DNA from: Pyxidicoccus trucidator
GTDB lineage: Bacteria > Myxococcota > Myxococcia > Myxococcales > Myxococcaceae
Assembly (NCBI RefSeq): GCF_010894435.1
Contig: NZ_JAAIXZ010000008.1
Span: 1-64,000 of the forward strand
Direction: 5' to 3'
DNA: 64,000 nucleotides
Shown here: positions 1-8,900 of the stretch, in pieces
Numbering within the stretch: position 1 is the first letter of the stretch
Layout: each line of letters begins with the position of its first letter
Program-made: the position numbers and the translations under genes
Notes under the pieces: generated by a model
What the model was told of the DNA's origin: nothing
Database searches by the model: none
What the model saw: the letters and a program-made list of their open reading frames with translations, nothing else

Positions 1-152
1 GGCTCGACGCTCTTGCGCTCCCCGTCTCCCAGCAGGCCCATGGCATAGAGGGCGAACGAGCCACGCCGGCTCTCCTCGCCGAGCACGTCGCCGATTCGCT
101 GGAAGTACCTCTCAAGCCGCTGCACGGTAGCGGCATTCATGATGGAGTCCAT
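1..152 (-). CDS. IS701-family transposase, N-terminal part (cut by window edge)
   Basis: The minus strand from 152 reads MDSIMNAATVQRLERYFQRI and then continues with an ALYAMGLL stretch followed by GDGERKSVEP. This is the typical N-terminus of IS701-family DDE transposases. The C-terminal part lies outside the window to the left. Translation may start at 152 or at the in-frame ATG at 140. A short hairpin (arms CCTACT and AGTAGG, 154-170) sits just upstream of the start and may influence its expression. The same strand carries the C-terminal fragment of a second IS701 copy at 10302. Confidence 0.8.
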   Translation of the reverse strand, partial: MDSIMNAATVQRLERYFQRIGDVLGEESRRGSFALYAMGLLGDGERKSVE

Positions 153-236
153 ACCTACTTCATGAGTAGGACGCCGGGCGCACAACGCAATGGTAGCCAA
201 GGGCGCGCAGCCCTCAGTCGCTCGCTCCCCCGCATA

Positions 237-256
237 CCCCTGACGCAGTAGTGCTA
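237..256 (-). repeat. IS701 terminal inverted repeat (left copy, transposase-start end)
   Basis: The 20-bp sequence is nearly identical, in inverted orientation, to 10289-10308. Because the transposase fragments next to the two repeats point the same way, this is the 5' end of one copy and the other is the 3' end of a second copy. Confidence 0.7.
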
Positions 257-258
257 GC

Positions 259-408
259 CACCGCCTAAGCGCGCTCCTGGAACGCGTGGAACTGGAACGG
301 GTGTGGGCCGGGCGGTCCATCCGGATCCCGGCCGCGTCGCTGGAGGCGCTTCTCGCCCGGGGGCGTCGCTGGCGCGTGGCCGGTGGTTCCCGGTTCCTGG
401 CCCTATAG
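259..408 (+). pseudogene. Truncated HTH_17/excisionase-type DNA-binding protein
   Basis: The frame open up to a TAG at 406-408 reads LSALLERVELERVWAGRSIR followed by IPAASLEALLARG. This resembles the second half of small winged-helix DNA-binding proteins of the excisionase/AlpA (HTH_17) type, where a hydrophobic helix precedes a GR-x-RIP-x-x-x-LE motif. The N-terminal half is missing because the IS701 border lies at 256. It is probably a remnant of an integrative element cut by the IS. The family assignment rests on motif resemblance only. Confidence 0.45.
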
Positions 409-739
409 CGGGAACCGAAACCGGACGAGCACTGCGCCTCGTCATCCCGTAAACCGAGGCCCGTGGGAGGCTGACGTGTGCCCCATCGGGCTGCACAATG
501 AGTGCACCGGCGTGGCGCACAGTTCCTGGGCTCCTGTCAGCGGCTTTCCTCTGACTCTCAGCTCCAATCCGCTGTCCTCAACAGTGCCCCAATTTCTCTT
601 ATGCGCTGACCGCGTCGATTTCCTCGTGTACCCAAGGTCCCCGCCGAAGGCGGAAGCCGGAATGTCACCGACTGGTGAATCGCGAACCCGTTGCGGTACA
701 GTCAAGACGCTGGTTGAAATACGAACAGGGAGTCCAGCC
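409..739. other. Intergenic region upstream of the TIR gene
   Basis: No convincing gene is seen here. One plus-strand frame stays open into the TIR gene at 740, but its translation has no domain character. From about 520 the composition is visibly less GC-rich than the host genes. The promoter of the 740-1592 pair should lie in the last 100 bases, but no clear -35/-10 pair can be named. Confidence 0.4.
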
Positions 740-1120
740 ATGCCTCAATCTATCTTCCTCAGCTACGTGTACGAAGACCACAATCACCGAGACGATGTCA
801 TCCGCTGGTGCCAAGGGGGACGGTTGGGCTCCAACATGGTCACGGTGACGGAGAGTGAGGATGTAAGGCACCTGGGACAGACCGCCATCGAGAACCATCT
901 GAAGCCCAAGATCCGGGGCGCTTCTATTGTACTCTGCCTAGTGGGCCAGAATACGCACAACCATGACTGGGTGCGATACGAGTTGGCGGTCGCCACCTCG
1001 CTCAACAAAAGGGTGTTCCTGGCGAGGATACCAGGTACTACTGGCGCTCCCCCCCAGGGCTTTGGACAACTCCTCCCCATCCCGCTGAACCCGGAGGCCA
1101 TCGCCAAGGCCCTGGCATGA
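740..1120 (+). CDS. Small TIR protein, ThsB-like (MTH538/DUF1863 type)
   Basis: This 126-residue protein is essentially a single TIR-like domain. It opens with a beta strand (SIFLSYVYED), has a central hydrophobic strand (ASIVLCLVGQ), and carries a W-x-x-x-E signature (DWVRYELAVA) whose Glu81 corresponds to the catalytic glutamate of NAD-cleaving TIR domains. The fold type is that of Thoeris ThsB, which makes cyclic ADP-ribose-like signals on phage infection. The ATG at 740 follows an AGGGAG ribosome site; the frame is open further upstream, but nothing there looks like protein. The next gene, 58 bases downstream on the same strand, encodes a small membrane protein and is the likely partner or effector. 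That the pair is a defence system is inferred. Confidence 0.75.
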   Translation: MPQSIFLSYVYEDHNHRDDVIRWCQGGRLGSNMVTVTESEDVRHLGQTAIENHLKPKIRGASIVLCLVGQNTHNHDWVRYELAVATSLNKRVFLARIPGTTGAPPQGFGQLLPIPLNPEAIAKALA

Positions 1121-1178
1121 TGACCTGAGCAAGGTCTCCAGGGAACGCTGGAACCTCGGTTGAAAGGAGCGCGGCGGC

Positions 1179-1592
1179 ATGAGTGACTCAAGTGAGGACA
1201 AGCGCAAGCACCTTGAGTTGATTCAAGGGGTCATCAACCGGATGACGAGCAACTCCTCAAGCCTTAAGGGCTGGGCCGTCACGCTCGTCGCGGCACTCTT
1301 TGCGCTCTCATCGCAGGACGCGGATCAGCGCTATGCGTACATCGCACTTCTGCCTGCCTTTGCCTTCTGGATGCTGGACGCCTACTACCTTCAACAGGAG
1401 AAACTCTTCCGCGATCTCTACAACGACGTGCGGCAGAAGCCGGGTACCGACTACTCCATGGACACGAGCGGCTTTGCCAGGGAGAGCCTAAATGAGGCTG
1501 CGGCGCGCCCGGCGTTGGCGGCGTTCTATATTCCACTCCTGCTCGCTGTCATCGGCGTGCTGGTCTTCATCAACCTCAAGAAGGGAGCCTGA
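1179..1592 (+). CDS. Small three-helix membrane protein paired with TIR (putative effector)
   Basis: The 137-residue protein begins with a charged helix (about 1-28) and has three hydrophobic stretches: about 30-48 (WAVTLVAALFALSS), 52-70 (YIALLPAFAFWMLDAYYL) and 110-132 (FYIPLLLAVIGVLVFINL). A soluble helical segment lies between the second and third. The layout recalls SLATT-type and other small membrane effectors of nucleotide-signalling defence systems, but I cannot assign a named family. A good GGAGCG ribosome site precedes the ATG. It lies 58 bases after the TIR gene and is probably co-transcribed. I infer that it permeabilises the membrane when the TIR enzyme makes its signal; this is not shown by the sequence alone. 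Confidence 0.65.
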   Translation: MSDSSEDKRKHLELIQGVINRMTSNSSSLKGWAVTLVAALFALSSQDADQRYAYIALLPAFAFWMLDAYYLQQEKLFRDLYNDVRQKPGTDYSMDTSGFARESLNEAAARPALAAFYIPLLLAVIGVLVFINLKKGA

Positions 1593-1613
1593 CATCACGC
1601 AACCCTGTCTCGC

Positions 1614-1789
1614 TCAAGGAATGCCGAGATCCGCGAAGAGCTGCTTCATGACGAGCGGATAGGACTTGAGCTTCATCAAGTCGGAAGCACGAATGTCGCG
1701 GTGGTTTCCGGAGAATGCGCCCGGAGCCCCGGAGAGCAAGTCCTTCGCCGCAGGGAAGGATGCATCCCCAAGAGTCCCTGCCCTCATTA
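1614..1789 (-). pseudogene. C-terminal remnant of an unknown gene interrupted by IS630
   Basis: Directly outside the left IS630 border, the minus strand has an open frame ending at TGA 1614-1616. It has a protein-like composition (for example DLMKLKSYPLVMKQLFADLG at its end). The IS border splits this frame. Across the element, beyond 2975, the same frame continues for only about 60 bases before a stop, so the gene was probably already broken or reduced. I do not recognise the family. Confidence 0.45.
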
Positions 1790-2921
1790 GTCCTTTGACC
1801 GGGTGAAGTCTGGTGGGCAGTAGCGGAACTTCGCTCGGGCCTTCGGCACGGTGAAGAGCCAGCGGATTCGGACCCGCTGGCGATTAGCCCACCTCGCCCA
1901 TGCTCCCGTTTCGCGGCGGAGCTTATCGAGAGTGGGGATGCGTCGCTTGCCCAGACACTGACGTGAGAGAAGGGAAATCTCCACCTCCGCTTGGTTGAGC
2001 CAGCTTCCGTGCACAGGCGTGTAATGCACGGTGAATCGGCGCCAGAGCCGCCGACCTGCGCGCACCCCATACCGAACCTCGAGAGCGCGGCGGCTGTGGG
2101 TGCTGAGGTTGTCCATCACCAGGTGGATGGTGTCCGCGTCCGGGTACCTGTTCGCAATGTCCTGCAGAGCCTCGGCAAACGCCGGACTCTTCCTGTTCGG
2201 TGTCGCCTTCACGAAATGCCAGCCGGCCTTTGGCTCCACGGCACAGAAGAGGTTGGCCGTGCCGCACCGAAAGTAGGCGTAGTCCCGGCGTGCCTCGCGC
2301 CCGGGACATGCTGGTGAGGCAGGACGTACCCACTCCAGCAGCTGTACTGGTCTCTCATCGAAGCAGATGACGGGTTCAGTAGGACAGAGCGGCCGCTGGT
2401 ACAGCTCCAGCACGTTCTCCATGCGCTCGGCGTACTGGGCGTCCAGCTCGGGCACGCACCACATTTTTTTCTCGCCACGGCATCAAGTCATGGCGCAGGA
2501 GGAGTTCGCGCACGGTTTCCCGGCCGACCTCCGGCACGATGCCCCGACGCACTGCCTCGTGCGCAATGAGACGCACCGTCCAGCGGGCGCGGCCCTCGGG
2601 TGGCGGTGCGCACACCATGGCCACTACCTCGCTGGCCTGCGTCTCGGTGAGGCGTCGTGCCGCACCTGGCCTGGGCCTCTCACGCAGAGCCGCGGCGAGC
2701 CCCGCCTCACGGTAGAGCCGCCGGACGGTGCGCACCGTGGTTTCGGTGACGCCCACCGCTTCGGCCGCGCCTACCACCGTCCACCCCTCAGACAGCAGTT
2801 GCAGCATCCGCGCTCGCCGCAACACCCGCACCGACTCCCGCCCCCGGTGCGTCAGCGCTTGCAGCGCTGCCCTGTCCGCCTGCTTCAGTTTCAACCCTCG
2901 GCTTCGCGTGTGCGCCCTCAT
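1787..2921 (-). CDS. IS630-family transposase, two frames joined by a frameshift
   Basis: The upstream part (from ATG 2921) carries the helix-turn-helix region, with GWTVVGAAEAVGVTETTV and a Leu-rich second half. The downstream part, in another frame, carries the DDE catalytic core: Asp in VICFDERPVQ, Asp in LVMDNLSTH and Glu in GSWLNQAEVEI. The two frames meet at a run of seven A on the coding strand (7 T at 2464-2470), the usual programmed frameshift site of this family. All catalytic residues are present, so the element may be active. The TAA stop is formed with the TA target site at 1788-1789. Confidence 0.85.
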
Positions 2922-2975
2922 ACCTGGGCAACACGCGGGAGTTCGCGAGTTAATCTCCACCCGGTCAAAGGACTA
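1788..2975 (-). mobile_element. IS630-family insertion sequence with perfect 16-bp ends and TA duplication
   Basis: The ends are GTCCTTTGACCGGGTG at 1790-1805 and its exact reverse complement at 2958-2973. Each is flanked by TA (1788-1789 and 2974-2975), the target duplication expected for IS630/Tc1-type elements. The element proper is 1184 bp and contains one frameshifted transposase. It lies within the bracketed TIR island and interrupts an older open frame (1614-1789). Confidence 0.9.
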
Positions 2976-3111
2976 GGGTGCCGTCTTGGACGGTTGGTGG
3001 GACGTCAGTCGGTGACGTCGGAGAAAGAAGGTCTCACCATGCCGCACGAACATCGCGGATGTTCTTCTCCACGGAATTTCGTTCGCCGAAGAAACACCAT
3101 GGTTCGAACCA

Positions 3112-3771
3112 TCAGGGTTTGACGCCTAGCGGGCGCCAGTATCGCTGATCAATCTCAGCCGGCTGGGCCTCGGGTCGGGCGAATCGTTCCTCCCGCACCG
3201 AGATCTCAAGATGACGGTGGAAGAGTGCGACGTAGTCGAGATCGTTCGACAGGTCTGGGGCGACCACCGGCAGTCGCTCGGCCACCTTCAGAACGGCTCC
3301 GCCCGTCGAAACCACGGGTACCACCGCCGCGTTCGGTTGGAGGCGATGAAAGAGTTCGAACTCGTCGATGATCCCACCCATGCCGCCGATAAACACCGCA
3401 GCCTTGAACTGGTGCTCGGTGAACATCCGCTCCCGCATTTCGAGGAGGCTCTTTTCTCGATCCTTCTCGACGTCGCCAGTATAGGTGACGTTTTGGAATC
3501 GCTCGTTGTCCTCGGGGAACTCGTCTTGAAAATGGCGCGACTGATATAGGCGCACCCACCGACCGTAGTCGACCCCGATGTTTTCTGCGACCACCCAAAT
3601 CATAGGAGTGATAGCGGGATGGCCGCCCCAAATCAGAAGCCTCCGGCCGAGCGTCACGTGGACGAGTGCGGAGACTGCGGCGGTAATCGCGACGGTGTCG
3701 GCGGTTGCCGCGTACTCGGGGCCGCACTTCGGGTCGGGAACGCCGGCTGAGAGAAAGATCGCCTCAGTCAT
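3112..3771 (-). CDS. Stand-alone SLOG-fold protein of the TIR operon
   Basis: The protein of about 219 residues (from ATG 3771) has two glycine-rich nucleotide-binding segments: RLLIWGGHPAITPMIW in the first third and VFIGGMGGIIDEFELF in the second. The latter resembles the GG-x-G-x-x-x-E phosphate-binding loop of LOG/SLOG proteins. SLOG domains sense NAD-derived signals in Thoeris ThsA. Here the domain stands alone, with no SIR2, transmembrane or protease part fused to it. The ATG lies 2 bases after the stop of the upstream TIR gene, with a GGAGA ribosome site, so the genes are co-transcribed. The role as signal sensor is inferred; it could instead be a nucleoside-processing enzyme. Confidence 0.65.
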   Translation of the reverse strand: MTEAIFLSAGVPDPKCGPEYAATADTVAITAAVSALVHVTLGRRLLIWGGHPAITPMIWVVAENIGVDYGRWVRLYQSRHFQDEFPEDNERFQNVTYTGDVEKDREKSLLEMRERMFTEHQFKAAVFIGGMGGIIDEFELFHRLQPNAAVVPVVSTGGAVLKVAERLPVVAPDLSNDLDYVALFHRHLEISVREERFARPEAQPAEIDQRYWRPLGVKP

Positions 3772-3773
3772 GC

Positions 3774-4934
3774 TCAACTCTCCCAAGCCGCAAGCGACCA
3801 TCCGGCCTCCGAGACCTTAATGGCGCGAACAGCCCGGATGTTCTCATCCAGCCACTTCAGATGTGCGTTCCAAGCGTCGCGGATGCCGATGTGGTCGTAG
3901 ACGAGCACTGGAACTTCCCGTTGGTCGGCCCGCTTCGCCTTCTCCGCGACATCGTTGAGGACCTCGGCCGTCGGCACGCCTACAACGGGATAAGCCCAGA
4001 TCTTCCGGTCATCGAGCAGACGCACGGCAATGGCGCGGTGAGCTCCAATCCCTTCGACGCTGGCACCGATCTTCTCGACGTCCGCGCGCAGCTTGCCCGT
4101 AATAGACATGTAGCGAGCCGCGATGCTTCGGCTTCTCAACCGTTCCACGCCAAGCACGATCGTATCCGCTGTGGCGGCAATAATCGGACCATCGGGCCCT
4201 TCGAGTTCAGCGCTGTCCAAGTAGATCGTTTCGGCAAGATCGGTCAGTTTGCTTGGCTTGTGCTCGGGCCAGATCACCCGAAGCACTTGGATCTCCTTAG
4301 CGCGAGCGCGACCAATCTCTTGGCGCGTCCAGCGGCTGTCGAAGTAGGTCGGCGTGTCCAGCATAACCATGACGTCAGAATCGACCAGCCGATGCCAGAG
4401 GACATCCTGGAATGGATCGCCGGGCCGGATGTCGTGCGTGTCGAGGAACACGTCGAAGCCGTGGGCCGTCAGCATATCGTGCAATTGCAACGACGCAGCG
4501 CGTGACTCCACGCGTCGGTAGCTCACGAACACACGACGTTGCCGCCGGAGGAGCCCGACGCACTCAAGCATCGCCGCCGCCAGCTCGGCCATCTCAGGAT
4601 CGTTATTCCGGCGGCGCAGCCCGTTCACGGCATGCAGGAAGCCCGGGACGTGAGTACTGAAATCGCCTCCGCTCCCGATTGTCGGGATGATGGGAGCGCT
4701 CGTACGCACCACCTCACTCGCTGCCTCCAAATCCGTCTGGTCGGCCCCACCGAAGTAAGCCGCCGCGAAGGCGGAGCGCTTGTCTCGTCCGGCAAGCGTA
4801 TCGGCGTTGTGGACGACCACTTCCGCGCCGAGCGCGAGCCCAAAGTCCGCCACCATCTTCTTAATGGTTCCCGTGAGCACCGCCCGCTCCTGCGGCGATA
4901 CTGCGCCCAAGATGGCTAGTTCATAGATACTCAC
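3774..4934 (-). CDS. TIR protein with extra N- and C-terminal domains
   Basis: In this 386-residue protein a typical TIR domain occupies about 132-260: RRVFVSYRR, then GFDVFLDTHDIRPGD, then SRWTRQEIGRA, with Glu206 in the catalytic position. The first 130 residues form a separate alpha/beta domain with a GSGG loop near residue 90. The last 120 residues form another domain I do not recognise (WAYPVVGVPTAEVL, VPVLVYDHIGIRDAW). The gene starts 6 bases after the stop of the ThsB-like gene and is followed 2 bases later by the SLOG gene, giving a tight three-gene operon. NAD cleavage or cyclisation is the expected activity of the TIR part; the flanking domains may hold the trigger or the effector. 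Confidence 0.7.
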   Translation of the reverse strand: MSIYELAILGAVSPQERAVLTGTIKKMVADFGLALGAEVVVHNADTLAGRDKRSAFAAAYFGGADQTDLEAASEVVRTSAPIIPTIGSGGDFSTHVPGFLHAVNGLRRRNNDPEMAELAAAMLECVGLLRRQRRVFVSYRRVESRAASLQLHDMLTAHGFDVFLDTHDIRPGDPFQDVLWHRLVDSDVMVMLDTPTYFDSRWTRQEIGRARAKEIQVLRVIWPEHKPSKLTDLAETIYLDSAELEGPDGPIIAATADTIVLGVERLRSRSIAARYMSITGKLRADVEKIGASVEGIGAHRAIAVRLLDDRKIWAYPVVGVPTAEVLNDVAEKAKRADQREVPVLVYDHIGIRDAWNAHLKWLDENIRAVRAIKVSEAGWSLAAWES

Positions 4935-4940
4935 GACGCG

Positions 4941-5429
4941 TCAACGCCCAGCGGCCTTCGCGGCTGCTTCGATCCAAGACAGCATGTTGGCATAGCCATT
5001 GTCGCGCACCCAATCGTAAGTCTTGTAGAGGGTGGACAACGGTACATCGCGCCCGTTCTGATTGATCGTCAAGTAGTCGAGCGGGTTCTTCCCCTGCACG
5101 TCCACTCCATGCTGCGGATCCTTCACGTTGTGGATGTCAATCGCAAGCAGTCCCTTACCGAGTACGTAGCTACGCTTGATCTCGTGCCGCACCCAAGGAC
5201 GTTCGTAGGTCTCCGCACCGAAAAGAACCACCGTTACGGACGTCCCATTGAGTTGCTCCTCGATCCACTTCTCAATGCCGCCGGCGCGCTTCTTCACCTC
5301 CTCGAACTCAGCCTTGTCGTAGAAGGGCTGCGCCTCGCCTTCTGGACGAACGACCCACGAGTTTCGAACCTGCACGACGCGCCTCACGTCACGGTCGTAG
5401 TGGAAACTGAAAAAGACCTTTCGAGCCAT
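4941..5429 (-). CDS. ThsB-like TIR protein (first gene of TIR-TIR-SLOG operon)
   Basis: This 162-residue single-domain protein begins MARKVFFSFHYDRDVRRVVQ, the characteristic start of ThsB-type TIR domains. It continues with VTVVLFGAETYERPWVRHEI, where Glu83 is the likely catalytic residue. In Thoeris, ThsB proteins detect phage and produce a cyclic ADP-ribose isomer. Here the gene leads an operon with a second TIR protein and a SLOG protein, but no ThsA (SIR2-SLOG) gene is present nearby. The start at 5429 leaves a gap of about 550 bases to the divergent TIR-STAND gene. Confidence 0.8.
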   Translation of the reverse strand: MARKVFFSFHYDRDVRRVVQVRNSWVVRPEGEAQPFYDKAEFEEVKKRAGGIEKWIEEQLNGTSVTVVLFGAETYERPWVRHEIKRSYVLGKGLLAIDIHNVKDPQHGVDVQGKNPLDYLTINQNGRDVPLSTLYKTYDWVRDNGYANMLSWIEAAAKAAGR

Positions 5430-5979
5430 ATGCGCCTCCGTAGAACGCCTTAGCCTATATCAGAGCCGGCAGCGCCTGTAATCCTACAGCCGGAGCATGG
5501 ACGGATAGGGACTCTGTTGAGGGTGGCGGGCTGAAGCAGAGGGGGCGAGGAGGGCCGCTGACTAGGCCGTCCGAGCCGTGTGCCGGGTCGGTGGAGTGGC
5601 CGCGCAGCCCCTTGGGGTACACGCCTGTCCAGGCCGCGCTTCCATCAGGTGCGTGGCATGGGGCCTGGACCTCCTGGGATGGGAGGGGCTCGGGGATCGC
5701 ATTCACGCACGGATATTGTGGAGCCTGCGGAATCCCGGGCTGAGGAGACTTCGGCTACCGCTGCTCGAACAGCAACAGCCGCTATACCGGGGCCGCCAAC
5801 CAGTCGCGGGCCCTCACGTGAATGGACAAGGCGCTGCGCTGCGCCACCTGGTGACGCGGCGACGTCACGCGCCGCCGCCCGTTTCCGCCCTCCTCCGGGC
5901 TGAAGTATCCTTCGGGGCACTGGCTCACGTCCGAAGCGCAGCGCAACCGCTCCTTCGCCGCCGGGGGAGAAGCAAGAGG
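5430..5979. other. Divergent intergenic region between two TIR loci
   Basis: This 550-base stretch must hold the promoters of the minus-strand TIR operon and the plus-strand TIR-STAND gene. A plus-strand frame is open from 5578 into the large gene, but its translation is arginine- and proline-rich without domain features. I regard it as untranslated or as decayed sequence. I can name no promoter or operator with confidence. Confidence 0.4.
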
Positions 5980-8900
5980 ATGGAGCGGATGTTCGATGTC
6001 TTCCTGTCCCACAACGGCCGCGATAAGCGAGCCGTCGAGGAACTGGCGAAGCGATTGAAGGAAGTGGCCCAACTCGAACCCTTCCTCGACAGATGGCACC
6101 TCATTCCGGGCGCACGCTGGCAAACCGAGCTGGAGCAGGCCCTGGCCGAGTGCCCCTCGGTGGCCGTCTTCCTTGGCGAGTCCGGCGTCAGCCCCTGGCA
6201 ACACGAGGAGCTGCAGTTGGCCATCATCCACGCCGTTCGCACCCGGGACGAGTACCGCGTCATCCCCGTCCTCCTGCCCGGCGCCAGACCCGAGGACGTG
6301 AAGGGGTTTCTCGCCCAGCGCACCTGGGTGGACTTCCGCTCGGGCCTCGACGACGCCGACGCCTTCAACCGACTGGTGGCCGGAATCAAGGGCCAGGCGC
6401 TCGAGGGCGATGCGTACCGATTGCCAGATGAGCCCGCGCCCTACCGGGGGCTGCTGCCTTTCGGCAGGGAGCATGCGCGCTTCTTCTTCGGCCGTGACTC
6501 CGAAATCCAGACCGTGCGCGACAAGCTGACGCAGCACCCCTTCGTCGTGGTGGTGGGGGCCTCGGGCGCCGGCAAGTCCTCGCTCGTGCTGGGCGGCGTG
6601 CTGCCACGCCTGGAGGACGCCGCGACGGAGTCGGGCCGCCCCCTGCGAATCCAGGTGATGACACCTGGAGACCAGCCCCTACGAGCCCTCGCGAACCAGC
6701 TCGCCACGCTGGTGCCTCCTGAGGCCAGGCTGGTCACCGCCGATGAGCTCACCCACCGCCTCGCCACTCGGACGGAGGCCTTCCGCAACGCAGTGGACAC
6801 CCTTACCGCCGAGCAGCCGGGCACCTTCCTCCTGGTGGTGGATCAGCTCGAGGAGTTGTTCACCCACTCCGCGCAGGAGGAGACCTCGAAGGACGTCGCT
6901 GCCTTCGTCTCTACCCTGCGGGAGGCCGTCGAGAAGGGTCGAGACTCCATCCGCGTCATCGCCACCCTGCGCGCGGACTTCTTCGAGCGCTGCCTCGGCC
7001 TGCCTGTGCTGCGCGCCCTCATGCAGGACCATCAGGTGCTGCTGGGCAACCTGGGGCCTGAGGCGCTGCGCGACGCCATCGTCCGCCCCGCGCAGGCCGT
7101 TGGGGCCTTCCTGGAGAAGGGCCTGGCGGGCACCATCCTCAAGGACGTGTTGCAGGCGCCGGGCACGCAGCCCTTGCTGGAGCACGCCCTCTACGAGTTG
7201 TGGCGGGCCCGCCAGGGTGCCTGGCTGACGCTGTCCGCCTATGAGACGAGCGGGGGAGTCTCGGGTGCGCTCCAGCGGCGCGCGCAGTCCTGCTATGAGG
7301 CGCTGAATCCCGAGGAGCAGGAGATTGCTCGACAGCTCTTCCTGAGACTCACCGCCCTGGGTGAAGGTACTTCCGATCCCGATACACGACGGCGCGTGGC
7401 GCGCGGCGAGCTGTACTTTCCAGGCATCGCCCCCGAGCGTGTCGAGCACGTGCTCCAGGTGCTGTCGGGGCCGGAGACACGTCTGGTCACCGCGGATGGG
7501 GACACCGTGGAGGTGGCGCACGAGGTGCTCATCCGCGAGTGGCCCACGCTGCGCGGTTGGCTCAACAAGAACCGGCGGGAGCTGCGAGTCCACCGACGCC
7601 TGACGGAGGCGGCCAACGAGTGGGAAAAGCGTCGGCGCGACCCGAGCTACCTGTACACCGGCTCACGCCTGCTGGAATCCGAGGAGCACTTCGCGAGCAG
7701 TCCCAGGCCCATGAACCAGCGTGAGCGCGACTTCTTGGAAGCGAGCCTGTCGCACCGTGACGCACAGAAACGGGAGCAGGACAGGCGCAAGCGGCAGGAA
7801 GTCCGGCTCCTGCGCCTACTGGCCGTGGTTCTGGCGGTTGCCACAGCAGGCATCTTCGCTTCCTGGCAACGGGCGCGGCAGGAGCGGGACAAAGCCCACT
7901 CGCGAGAACTGACATCGCAAGCGTTACTAAGCGTCAAGGCGTCCCCACAGCAAAGCCTCCGCCTCATTCAAGAGGCATGGAACATCGATCCAAACGCAGA
8001 TATCGCAGGGGCATTGTCTGCGTGGAGTCGTGAACCAGGACTGGCCGTTTTCGACCACTCCGCATCGGTGTTTTCGGCCGCATTTAGCCCTGACGGCTCT
8101 CGCATCCTTACCGCCAGCCATGACAGGACAGTACGCATTTGGGATGCAGCTACCGGCGCCCCCCTGGTAACCCTTCCCACCTACATTGACTATCTTGACA
8201 TGTTGATGGCAGCAGGTTTCAGCCCTGACGGCTCTGGCATCCTCACCGCCAGTTCGAATGGCACAGCGACTCTTTGGGATTCAACCTCTGGAGTCGCCCT
8301 CGCCACCTTCTACGGTCACTCCGACGCATTGAGGGCAATCAGCTTTAGCCCCGATGGTTCCCGAATCATTACCGCCAGTCAGGACCGCACTGCGCGTATC
8401 TGGGACGCAGCCACGGGAAGAAGAGTCGCTATTCTCCGTGGCCACTCCGACGCGGTTGTAGTGGCCGGGTTTGGCCCCGATGGCTCCCGTATCCTCACAG
8501 CCAGCTACGACGGCACTGCGCGCATCTGGGATGCGCTCAGCGGCACTCCCCTCATCACGCTCTCCGGTCACAACGGGCTAATATTCGCGGCCGACTTCAG
8601 CCCCGACGGCTCCCGTATCCTCACAGCCAGCGGTGACAAGACGGCACGCGTGTGGGATGCGGCAACCGGCAACCTCCTCGCCACGCTCCATGGTCATGAG
8701 GGAGGAGTAACGGCGGCCTCATTCAGTGCAGATGGCTCACGCGTCCTCACTGCAAGCCTTGATGGAACAGTGCGCATTTGGGATTCGTCCACCGGCACAT
8801 TTCTCTCCAGTCTCCTCATTCACACAGAACGCGCCACCGTAAGGATAGTGGCAAAGTTCAGCCCCGATGGCGCCCACATCCTCACCGCCACCAGCAAGGA

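Larger units (their letters stand above)
1..256 (-). mobile_element. IS701-family element, 5' end (left bracket of the TIR island)
   Basis: This stretch combines the transposase N-terminus with a terminal repeat at 237-256. Read from the outside inward on the minus strand, the repeat is TAGCACTACTGCGTCAGGGG. It matches the terminal repeat at 10289-10308 at 19 of 20 positions, and the similarity continues a few bases inward (GCGGG). The element border is therefore near 256. The rest of the element lies left of the window. Confidence 0.75.

Noticed and set aside
740..5429. Canonical Thoeris system (ThsA plus ThsB)
   Set aside because: ThsB-like proteins are present, but no SIR2-SLOG or Macro-domain ThsA is encoded in the window. 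The SLOG protein stands alone, so I report it as Thoeris-like only.
5578..5979. N-terminal extension of the TIR-STAND protein by 134 residues
   Set aside because: The TIR domain begins directly at the ATG at 5980, which has a good ribosome site. The extension is Arg/Pro-rich with no fold signature.
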